The notes beneath the pieces are model-generated. The model did not search any database and had not been told where the DNA came from. It was given only the letters and a program-made list of their open reading frames with translations. From positions 38,363 to 52,391 of the forward strand of contig DHCD01000004.1 in NCBI GenBank assembly GCA_002398105.1: a DNA stretch of 14,029 nt, read 5' to 3'. This document shows, one piece after another, positions 1 to 5,972 of the stretch. Position numbers and translations under genes: made by a program. Positions within the stretch are counted from its first letter, which is position 1. Every line of letters begins with the position of its first letter. The stretch is from Syntrophomonas sp. UBA4911 (GTDB lineage: Bacteria > Bacillota > Syntrophomonadia > Syntrophomonadales > Syntrophomonadaceae).

Positions 1-1032
1 GCAGTACGATTGGCGATAGCTGAAGCATTTGGAAACGGCGATGGTCAACTGCGTATGGAACAACTTGTCAGCGGGCTTAAGATGCTCGGCTTTGATCATG
101 TTCTGAATACAAATTTTGCCGCTGACCTGACCATCATGGAGGAAGCCCATGAGCTGTTGGAAAGAATAAGCGGTCATGGCACCCTGCCGATGTTTTCCTC
201 CTGCTGCCCGGCTTGGGTGCGTTTCGCCGAGGTTTTCTATCCTGAGTATCTGGGTCATCTCTCCACCTGCAAGTCGCCCCAGCAAATGTTTGGCGCGTTG
301 GTAAAAACCTACTGGGCTGATAAAATGGGCATCAGCGCCAACCAGCTCTTTTCCGTCTCTATCATGCCGTGCACCGCCAAAAAGTATGAAGCAGTACGCC
401 CGGAAATGATAGACAGCGATTATTATGATGTAGATATGGTACTGACCACCAGAGAAATCATACGTCTGCTGCAGATGACCGGGATCAATCCCCTGAAACT
501 TGAAGATGCCGAATTTGATCCCTGGATGGGTGAGTACACCGGCTCGGCGGTATTGTTTGGGGCCAGCGGCGGTGTCATGGAAGCGGCTTTGCGGACGGTA
601 TACGAAAAGATAAACGGCCGGGCCTTGGAAAGACTGGATTTCAATGATGTCAGAGGGATGAAAGGGTTAAAAGAGGCGGCGGTGGACCTGGGCGGAAAGC
701 TGGTGAAGGTGGCGGCAGCCCATACTCTGAGCAATGCCCGAGCCCTTATGGATCAGGCAGCAGCCGGAGAGTCTCCCTATCACTTCATTGAAGTGATGGC
801 CTGCCCGGGCGGTTGTATAGGCGGCGGCGGCCAACCCCTAACCCGCACTAACGAACAAAGAGTCAGGCGAATGGATGCCGTCTACCAGGAAGACCGCAGC
901 CAAAAAATTCGGAAATCGCATGAGAATCGTGAAGTACAGATACTCTACGAAGATTTTTTACATGGAGTCCCGGGGCATAAATCGCATAAATTACTGCATA
1001 CCCAATATAGTCTTAAACGTAAGAACCCCTAA
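1..1032 (+). CDS. hydA: [FeFe] hydrogenase catalytic subunit, C-terminal part (5' truncated by window edge)
   Basis: This enzyme makes or oxidises H2 at the H-cluster. The reading frame is open from base 1 (GCA GTA CGA TTG), so the TTG at 10 is not a real start; the N-terminal FeS-cluster domains lie outside the window. All three H-cluster motifs are visible: SSCCP (about 196-210), which has Ser where Thr is common but keeps both the proton-relay and ligand Cys; MPCTAKKYE (about 364-390); and EVMACPGGCIGGGGQP (about 790-837). The C-terminus (YEDFLHGVPGHKSHKLLHTQY-like, about 940-1005) is the iron hydrogenase small-subunit domain. The motifs match catalytically competent group A enzymes rather than sensory ones. 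Whether it is monomeric or part of an electron-bifurcating complex cannot be told from this fragment. In an amino acid fermenter it would handle reducing equivalents next to glycine reduction. Confidence 0.93.
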   Translation, partial: AVRLAIAEAFGNGDGQLRMEQLVSGLKMLGFDHVLNTNFAADLTIMEEAHELLERISGHGTLPMFSSCCPAWVRFAEVFYPEYLGHLSTCKSPQQMFGALVKTYWADKMGISANQLFSVSIMPCTAKKYEAVRPEMIDSDYYDVDMVLTTREIIRLLQMTGINPLKLEDAEFDPWMGEYTGSAVLFGASGGVMEAALRTVYEKINGRALERLDFNDVRGMKGLKEAAVDLGGKLVKVAAAHTLSNARALMDQAAAGESPYHFIEVMACPGGCIGGGGQPLTRTNEQRVRRMDAVYQEDRSQKIRKSHENREVQILYEDFLHGVPGHKSHKLLHTQYSLKRKNP

Positions 1033-1092
1033 TTGACAGCCCTAACGGGATGAGGAGACAAAGACCGAGGCAAGAGATAGGGATGGTTTCTC

Positions 1093-1380
1093 TTGTTTGG
1101 TGAAACAAGTGTACGTCTTCCTTTTGATTATAAAAGCGAAGTACCACCACAAATGCTTATGATTGATGTTCCCGAAGCCGAGTATATTGTTTTTGAACAT
1201 GGGCCATTCGATTATGAGCAGGAAAATCGTAGTGTGGAGGAAAAGATGGAAAAGGCAATGGCAACTTTTGATTTTGCAGGCACCGGTTACTGCTTTGATA
1301 CTTCCCCCGGCAGAATAATTTACTTTTCATTTAATCCGGAGCGGTTTTGGAAGTATATCAGGCCAGTACGGAAATCATAA
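1093..1380 (+). CDS. Effector-binding-domain protein, probable C-terminal remnant of an AraC-family regulator
   Basis: This is a 95-residue reading frame starting at TTG 1093, just after an in-frame stop at 1078-1080. There is no convincing ribosome binding site. The residues around EYIVFEHGPFDYEQEN (about 30-45) and the end motif ERFWKYIRPVRK resemble the GyrI-like/AraC effector-binding domain that forms the C-terminal part of many clostridial AraC regulators. The usual N-terminal helix-turn-helix pair is missing, and the 60 bases upstream encode no continuation in any frame. It is therefore either a stand-alone ligand-binding domain or, more likely, the tail of a deleted regulator. It lies between the hydrogenase and the grd operon and is closed off by a hairpin at 1388-1413. 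The family assignment is by memory of motif pattern, not by search. Confidence 0.55.
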   Translation: MFGETSVRLPFDYKSEVPPQMLMIDVPEAEYIVFEHGPFDYEQENRSVEEKMEKAMATFDFAGTGYCFDTSPGRIIYFSFNPERFWKYIRPVRKS

Positions 1381-1387
1381 TCAATAA

Positions 1388-1420
1388 AAAGCACCTGCCC
1401 AATGTGGTGCTTTACTATAT
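1388..1420 (+). terminator. Probable intrinsic terminator after the effector-domain ORF
   Basis: An 8-bp perfect stem, AAAGCACC (1388-1395) with GGTGCTTT (1406-1413), encloses a 10-base loop and starts 7 bases after the stop codon. The tail is only moderately U-rich (TTTACTATATATTT), so termination may be partial. It separates the upstream transcript from the grd promoter. Confidence 0.6.
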
Positions 1421-1491
1421 ATTTCATAGCTTATGTGCATTCATATAATTTAACATTTGAATAACTTGGGCGAATGTAACTGCCGACAGGC

Positions 1492-1521
1492 TTGACATAT
1501 AACCCGGCGAAAAGGTATATT
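1492..1521 (+). promoter_or_regulatory. Sigma-A type promoter of the grd operon
   Basis: A perfect -35 box TTGACA (1492-1497) is followed after 18 bases by TATATT (1516-1521). Transcription would start near 1527-1530, about 35-45 bases before the glycine riboswitch. This makes the riboswitch the leader of the grd transcript. Confidence 0.75.
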
Positions 1522-1561
1522 GAATCCAGGAAGATTGTTAAATACATCACAAACTTAATAA

Positions 1562-1744
1562 CTGTGTATGATGGATGCGGGAGAATGGGTGAAGCCCATA
1601 CCGAAGGAGCAAGTTATGCATCTGCCCGGATGGATAATGAAACTCTCAGGTGACAGGACCGTATCCGGACAGGACTCTGGAAAGTCTGATAAGACGCCGA
1701 AGGAGCAAACCTTTAAGGTGAATCTCTCAGGTAGATGGACAGAG
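1562..1744 (+). promoter_or_regulatory. Tandem glycine riboswitch (two gcvT-type aptamers)
   Basis: Aptamer 1 is closed by P1 GGATGCGG (1573-1580) with CCGTATCC (1659-1666), allowing one G-U pair. It contains the conserved CCGAAGGAGCAAG (1601-1613) and ACTCTCAGG (1642-1650). Aptamer 2 is closed by CTCTG (1675-1679) with CAGAG (1740-1744) and contains GCCGAAGGAGCAAAC (about 1696-1710) and TCTCTCAGG (1723-1731). The linker CTCTGGAAAG has the arrangement known from tandem glycine riboswitches such as that of Vibrio cholerae. CTGT (1562-1565) could pair with ACAG (1669-1672) to form the leader-linker P0 helix. The element senses glycine, and the operon downstream consumes glycine. The overlap of aptamer 2 with the following terminator suggests an ON switch (inference). 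Confidence 0.95.
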
Positions 1745-1777
1745 CACGGGATATTATAAAACCCCGTGCTTTTTTGT
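1741..1777 (+). terminator. Riboswitch expression platform: intrinsic terminator
   Basis: AGCACGGG (1743-1750) pairs perfectly with CCCGTGCT (1763-1770) around a loop of 12 bases, followed by a run of Ts (1770-1776). The first bases of the 5' arm (1741-1744) are also the 3' strand of P1 of the second aptamer (CAGAG, 1740-1744). The two structures therefore compete. Glycine-stabilised P1 would remove the bottom of the terminator stem and favour readthrough into grdX. Confidence 0.85.
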
Positions 1778-2159
1778 TGCCGTAATCGGTTACGAAAAGA
1801 AGAGATTTCAAGGGGGATAAAAAGGCCTTTAAAAAGGGAAAATAATATGCAACCGGTTTTCAGGGGTCAGGGTAAAAGAAATATGGAATTTTGTTATTAA
1901 TCATAGTTAATAATTATGGATGGCAGTCAGGTAGAAGACCAGTAAGCGCAGGATATTTGTTGTGGATATGGCACTCGGAACAGTATTTGTAAATTTTGTC
2001 AAACCAGACCCATACCCCTGATTTAAATAAAAAAAGGTACATTAATTCGCGGAAACGGAAGACCAGGCGGGGAGTCGCTCAGGTGAGCCAGCAGGGGACC
2101 AGGATAATCTTGATCGTCTGTTTTTTTGTACCCTTAAATAAAAATGGAGGATTTTAACA
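1778..2159 (+). other. Long non-coding leader between riboswitch terminator and grdX
   Basis: About 380 bases carry no plausible gene. Visible structures are a small hairpin CGTAA-TCGG-TTACG (1781-1794); an AT-rich inverted repeat TTATTAA/TTAATAA (1894-1900 and 1907-1913); an 8-base long-range complement TCAGGGGT (1860-1867) with ACCCCTGA (2014-2021); and a GC-rich island at about 2047-2106. The grdX ribosome binding site GGAGG is at 2146-2150. No second promoter with good boxes was seen, and no further riboswitch class was recognised. Confidence 0.5.
2023..2144. repeat. Repeat-flanked GC-rich island (possible small insertion or structured RNA)
   Basis: The 11-base direct repeat TTAAATAAAAA occurs at 2023-2033 and 2134-2144. 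Just inside it are inverted ends GGTACA (2036-2041) and TGTACC (2127-2132). The enclosed 85 bases are clearly more GC-rich than the surrounding leader and hold a small hairpin GCTC-AGGT-GAGC (2077-2088) and a GACCAGG repeat (2061-2067 and 2098-2104). The pattern resembles a MITE with target-site duplication, but the direct repeat is AT-rich and could arise by chance. Alternatively it is a structured leader element. Confidence 0.3.
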
Positions 2160-2552
2160 GTGGATTCCCGACAGGTTTTAATCATAACTAATAACCCAAT
2201 GGTGAAAAATACGAACAATGCGGAAATTTGCTTTGTCATCGGAGACTGCGGGCAGGTTCTCTATCAGGTTTTCAACCAGGTGGCAATGGGGCGCAGGCTT
2301 TTATCCCATCCACTGGCAGGAAGTATTAAATTTGAAGATAATCCTTATCGTTCAGTGGTTTTAAGTAAACCCGAAACCGATGTCGATCTATCAACCTTAG
2401 CTATGCTGGAAAAGTGCCTGGAAAAAGTTGAAGCCGGAGTCAGGGAGAGGACAGCCGCTAAGGGCGGTTTAGCTTTTGCCCGGGATTTCCAGATGATTGA
2501 TAAAGAGTTACTGGACGAAGCAATGCAAGCGCTAGGAGAAAGGCAGGTGTAG
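2160..2552 (+). CDS. grdX: GrdX, small conserved protein of glycine reductase operons
   Basis: This 130-residue protein starts at GTG 2160, nine bases after GGAGG (2146-2150). GrdX is found as the first gene of many clostridial grd operons; its biochemical role is not established. The family-like features seen are TNNP near the N-terminus (residues 10-13), HPLAGSIK (50-57) and NPYRS (61-65). There is no signal peptide, no membrane segment and no metal-binding cysteine cluster, so it should be cytosolic. It lies 3 bases upstream of trxB, so the two are translated as a pair, and it is the first gene read after the riboswitch. The identification rests on motif pattern, size and position, which agree well. 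Confidence 0.9.
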   Translation: MDSRQVLIITNNPMVKNTNNAEICFVIGDCGQVLYQVFNQVAMGRRLLSHPLAGSIKFEDNPYRSVVLSKPETDVDLSTLAMLEKCLEKVEAGVRERTAAKGGLAFARDFQMIDKELLDEAMQALGERQV

Positions 2553-2555
2553 TAT

Positions 2556-3773
2556 ATGGAACAGGTTTATGATCTGCTGGTTCTGGGAGGAGGACCGGCC
2601 GGACTGGCAGCAGGGATGTACGGCGCCCGGGCCCGAATGAAGACCGGCATTATTGAGAAAGGCAGACCCGGAGGCCAGGCAGCTACTACCGAAGATCTGG
2701 AGAACTATCCCGGATTTGGCCGGGGGACGACCGGACCTGGGCTGACTCAGGCCATGGCTGATCATGCGACATCCTTTGGGGCCGAATTTATAAAAGACAC
2801 CATAGTAGCACTGGATCTCAAATCTTCTCCTAAAAAAGTCATAGGCAAAAAGGGAGAATACCTGGGCAAGGCCATAATTTATGCCCTGGGAGCAGAACCC
2901 CGAATGCTCAAGGCGCCTGGTGAAGGAAAACTGCGGGGGAAAGGGGTCAGTTATTGTGCCACCTGTGACGCCGATTTGTTTGAGGAATTGGACGTAGCGG
3001 TGGTAGGCAGCGGTGACGCGGCTATTGAAGAGGCCGAATACCTGAGTAAATTTGCGGATAACGTAAGCGTTATCGTAATCCATGAAGAAGGCAAGGTTGA
3101 CGCCAATCAGGTCTCTTTCGAGCGTGCCCGGCAAAATCCCAAGTTGAAGTGGATATGGAACTCAATCGTAAAGAGCATCAATGGTGAAGAATTGGTGGAA
3201 AGCATAACCCTTAAAAATATAAAAACCGGAGAAGAAAGCGATTATCCGATCAATGGGGTGTTTATATTTATTGGCACCGTTCCCCTTACGGAAGTTCTGG
3301 CCGGCCAGGTGGAATTAAACCAGCAGGGTTATATTGTCACGGATGAGAAAATGGCCGCCAGCGTGGAGGGGGTTTTCGCTGCCGGCGATGTCAGAGCCAA
3401 ATACCTGCGCCAGGTGGTGACCGCTGCCAGTGACGGTGCCATAGCGGCAGTGGCGGCGGAAAAGTATGTCCATGAAACCGAGCTCTGGGAAAAAGAAGTA
3501 TTGCAGGCGCAGCAGCCGGTTGTGGTTGCTTATTACAACCCCACCGATATGAGCGGTACTGAGAAAGTGGGCATGGTTGACCGCTTTGTCCGTGACCATA
3601 AAGGCCTGGCACTGGTAAAAGTTGACGCCACCCGGAATGAACTGGTAGGCAGGCGCTATAACATTGACCTTGATCGTTTGCCCCGGCTGCACCTCTTTAT
3701 TAACGGAGAAGTAAAAAGGGAAGCGGATGATATTGATGAAGCCAGCTTGGAGGCTTTGGTTAAATCATTATAA
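2556..3773 (+). CDS. trxB: Thioredoxin reductase with C-terminal thioredoxin-like extension
   Basis: This FAD-dependent disulfide reductase feeds electrons through thioredoxin to glycine reductase. Seen in order: the FAD-binding GGGPAG (11-16); the redox-active CATC (134-137); the nucleotide-binding GSGDAAIEEA (151-160); and the second FAD motif GVFAAGD (272-278). The protein has 405 residues, against about 310-320 for ordinary TrxB. The extra part (about 318-405) looks like a thioredoxin fold, with a PVVVAYY strand, VKVDATRN, RLPRLHLFINGEV (including the cis-Pro position) and a final helix. It has no CxxC: the active-site segment reads NPTDMSGTEK. The HRRxxxR motif that binds the NADPH 2'-phosphate is absent; the equivalent region reads HEEGKVDANQV (176-186), resembling NADH-using AhpF, so NADH may be the donor (inference). 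It starts at ATG 2556 after AGGCAGG. Confidence 0.93.
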   Translation: MEQVYDLLVLGGGPAGLAAGMYGARARMKTGIIEKGRPGGQAATTEDLENYPGFGRGTTGPGLTQAMADHATSFGAEFIKDTIVALDLKSSPKKVIGKKGEYLGKAIIYALGAEPRMLKAPGEGKLRGKGVSYCATCDADLFEELDVAVVGSGDAAIEEAEYLSKFADNVSVIVIHEEGKVDANQVSFERARQNPKLKWIWNSIVKSINGEELVESITLKNIKTGEESDYPINGVFIFIGTVPLTEVLAGQVELNQQGYIVTDEKMAASVEGVFAAGDVRAKYLRQVVTAASDGAIAAVAAEKYVHETELWEKEVLQAQQPVVVAYYNPTDMSGTEKVGMVDRFVRDHKGLALVKVDATRNELVGRRYNIDLDRLPRLHLFINGEVKREADDIDEASLEALVKSL

Positions 3774-3788
3774 GCAGGAGGTAATAGC

Positions 3789-4109
3789 ATGATTGAAGTT
3801 ACTAAAGATAATTTTGATACTGAAGTTCTTAATGCTCAGGGGATAGTAATGGTTGACTGGTGGGGGCCTAAATGTGAGCGCTGTCTGGAACTCATGCCCC
3901 ACGTAGAGGAGTTGGCCGGCAAATACCGGGGCAAAGTCAAGTTTTGTTCGGTTGACACCTCCGGAAACCGGCGCCTGGCCATAGGCCAAAAAGTTTTGGG
4001 GCTGCCGGCAATTCTCTTTTATGAAAACGGCCAAAAAATAGATGAAATATCCGGACAGGAGATAACTCCGGAGGATATTGAAGCCAAACTGCAGCAGCAT
4101 GTTGAATAG
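3789..4109 (+). CDS. trxA: Glycine-reductase-type thioredoxin with atypical CERC active site
   Basis: This 106-residue thioredoxin passes electrons from TrxB to the glycine reductase complex in the cytosol. The fold signature is clear: a DWWGPKCERC active-site segment with C29 and C32, and the cis-proline in GLPAILF (P73). The canonical WCGPC is replaced by a CERC motif shifted after WGPK. Thioredoxins of amino-acid-fermenting clostridia are known to carry non-standard CxxC motifs, so this fits a dedicated partner rather than a general housekeeping thioredoxin. There is one additional Cys (C53). The start is ATG 3789 with GCAGGAGG at 3775-3782. It lies 15 bases after trxB and 15 before grdE, so it is part of the operon. 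Confidence 0.93.
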   Translation: MIEVTKDNFDTEVLNAQGIVMVDWWGPKCERCLELMPHVEELAGKYRGKVKFCSVDTSGNRRLAIGQKVLGLPAILFYENGQKIDEISGQEITPEDIEAKLQQHVE

Positions 4110-4124
4110 ACAGGAGGGATATGG

Positions 4125-5408
4125 GTGCAATTGGAATTAGGTAATATCCTGGTAAAAGATGTTCAATGGGGGAGCCGGAGCGAGATCAGGAAGGGGGTCG
4201 TATATGTAAACCGGCAGGAATTGCTGGATACTTTAAAAGACGACCGCCTGGCCCGAATTGATATTGATATTGTGCGTCCCGGAGACGCGGTCAGGATCTG
4301 CCCGGTCAAAGATGTGCTGGAACCGCGGGTCAAAGTAGAAGGCAAAGGTCAGGTATTCCCCGGTTTTTTCGGCAACGCCGAGATGGTAGGAAGCGGCAAG
4401 ACCAATGTCTTAAAGGGTATGACCGTGCTTACGGTAGGCAAAATCGTGGGCTTTCAGGAAGGGATAATTGACATGTCCGGATCGGGCGCCGAATATACGC
4501 CTTTTTCCCGGACTATCAATCTGGTGCTCCTCTGTGATCAGGCAGACGGCCTGCCCCAGCATGAACATGAGGAAGCGGTCCGGATGGCAGGATTGAAGGC
4601 TACCCGCTATATTTCGCAATTGGCTGCCAATGTAACCCCGGATGAGAGTGTAACTTTTGCCACCAAGCCTCTGGCTCAACAGATGGCGGAGTTCTCCGGA
4701 CTGCCCAAAGTGGCTTACGTCTATATGCTGCAAACCCAGGGCCTGATGCATGATACCTATCTTTACGGACTGGACGTAAAAAAGATACTCCCCACTTTCC
4801 TGTATCCCACCGAGGTTATGGACGGTGCGGTAATAAGCGGTAACTGCGTATCGGCCTGTGATAAAAACACCACCTACCATCATATGAATAATCCGGTGAT
4901 AGCCGACCTTCTGGCCCGGCATGGCCAGGACCTGAACTTTATCGGGGTAGTGGCGACCAATGAAAACGTTACTTTGCTGGATAAGGAACGCAGTTCCAAC
5001 TTTACCGCCAAGCTGGTCGAGAGCCTGGGGGTGGAGGGGGTGATTATCAGTGAGGAGGGGTTCGGTAATCCGGATGCGGATCTCATCATGAACTGCAGAA
5101 AAATCGAAGCTCTGGGAATCAAAACCATCCTGATAACCGATGAATACGCGGGCCGGGACGGTGCTTCCCAGTCTCTGGCCGACGGGAATCCCCTGGCCAA
5201 TGCGGTGGTAAGCGGCGGTAACGCCAATGCTGTGATTGAGTTGCCTCCCATGCCCAAAGTTATTGGCTATATTGATGCAGTAGAAATTATTGCCGGCGGT
5301 TTTGACGGGGCTTTGAAAAAAGACGGCTCCATTACGGTGGAGATCCAGGCTATAACCGGAGCCACCAATGAACTGGGATTCAACCGTATGGGGGCGTTGG
5401 AGTTTTAA
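4125..5408 (+). CDS. grdE: Glycine reductase component B, precursor of the alpha and beta subunits (GrdE)
   Basis: GrdE is the substrate-binding part of selenoprotein B. The proprotein is cleaved at an internal cysteine, which becomes a pyruvoyl group that forms a Schiff base with the glycine amino group. The cleavage motif is present: ISGN-CVSACDKNTTYHH, with the expected scissile bond between N240 and C241. The length, 427 residues, is normal for the family. The start is GTG 4125 after CAGGAGGG (4111-4118); the nearby ATG at 4121 is in another frame that stops quickly. Only glycine-type components are seen, with no sarcosine or betaine homologues (grdF-grdI). An 80-base gap follows before grdA, without a clear promoter or terminator. 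Confidence 0.97.
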   Translation: MQLELGNILVKDVQWGSRSEIRKGVVYVNRQELLDTLKDDRLARIDIDIVRPGDAVRICPVKDVLEPRVKVEGKGQVFPGFFGNAEMVGSGKTNVLKGMTVLTVGKIVGFQEGIIDMSGSGAEYTPFSRTINLVLLCDQADGLPQHEHEEAVRMAGLKATRYISQLAANVTPDESVTFATKPLAQQMAEFSGLPKVAYVYMLQTQGLMHDTYLYGLDVKKILPTFLYPTEVMDGAVISGNCVSACDKNTTYHHMNNPVIADLLARHGQDLNFIGVVATNENVTLLDKERSSNFTAKLVESLGVEGVIISEEGFGNPDADLIMNCRKIEALGIKTILITDEYAGRDGASQSLADGNPLANAVVSGGNANAVIELPPMPKVIGYIDAVEIIAGGFDGALKKDGSITVEIQAITGATNELGFNRMGALEF

Positions 5409-5487
5409 ATCCTGGGATATAAGACAATTAAAATAATGTTGAAACAAGGAATTAACGGCTAACCAAAGCTTCAAGGAGGTATGTTTA

Positions 5488-5952
5488 ATGGATAAGAATT
5501 TTTTTGCTGATAAGAAAATCTGTATCTTAGGAGACCGGGACGGCATTCCGGGACCTGCTATAGCCGAATGCATGGCGACTATAGGGGGCGAAGTGCTTTT
5601 CACCAGTACCGAATGCTTTGTCTGAACCGCAGCCGGGGCCATGGACATGGCCAATCAAGCCCGCATTAAAGAGACTGCTGAGAAATTCGGCTCTGATCAG
5701 GTAGTCGTTATCTTAGGGGGAGCGGAAGCAGAATCGGCCGGATTAACTGCTGAAACCGTAATTAACGGTGATCCCACCTATGCCGGACCTCTGACTAATA
5801 TAGCCCTGAAATTGCCGGTATATCATATTTTGGAAATAAAAGATCTGGTGGAGCCCGAGGTCTACGACGACCAGATCAGCATGATGGAGATGGTACTTGA
5901 TGTTGAGGCCATAAAAAATGAGATGGAGAGCATCAGGCGACAGTTTAGTTAA
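5488..5952 (+). CDS. grdA: Glycine reductase complex selenoprotein A (GrdA), UGA read as Sec
   Basis: GrdA is a small selenoprotein that receives the carboxymethyl group from component B on its selenocysteine and delivers it to component C. The frame starts at ATG 5488 behind a perfect AAGGAGGT (5473-5480) and runs to TAA 5950-5952 through one in-frame TGA at 5623-5625, giving 154 residues. The TGA falls in ECFV-U-TAAGAMD, the family's redox motif CxxU (C43 and U46), which shows it is Sec and not a nonsense mutation. Naive gene calling would split this gene and report only the part after 5641. A compact hairpin with a GG loop follows the TGA. GrdA also undergoes Cys-Sec redox cycling with thioredoxin. 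Confidence 0.97.
5623..5652 (+). promoter_or_regulatory. Bacterial SECIS element of grdA
   Basis: The Sec codon TGA (5623-5625) is followed by a perfect 6-bp hairpin GGCCAT (5637-5642)/ATGGCC (5647-5652) with loop GGAC. The loop starts 20 bases after the T of TGA and begins with GG, as expected for a SelB-binding bacterial SECIS located inside the coding region. Confidence 0.75.
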
Positions 5953-5972
5953 GCAGAAGGGGGAACAAAAAC

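Noticed and set aside
1568..1759. 63-codon plus-strand frame across the glycine riboswitch
   Set aside because: The bases are fully explained by two conserved aptamers and a terminator. There is no RBS and the peptide looks random.
2532..3134. 200-codon minus-strand frame opposite trxB
   Set aside because: It is antisense to a well-supported gene, with no start signal and no motif.
5409..5487. Separate promoter for grdA in the 79-base gap
   Set aside because: No acceptable -35/-10 pair with correct spacing was found; only the strong RBS is evident.
5623..5625. TGA in grdA as a nonsense mutation or pseudogene
   Set aside because: It sits exactly at the family's Sec position (CFVU), is followed by a SECIS-like hairpin, and the frame stays intact after it.
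4410..5654. 414-codon minus-strand open frame opposite grdE and grdA
   Set aside because: It is antisense to two firmly identified genes, has no RBS and no recognisable domain; long antisense frames are common in GC-biased codon usage.
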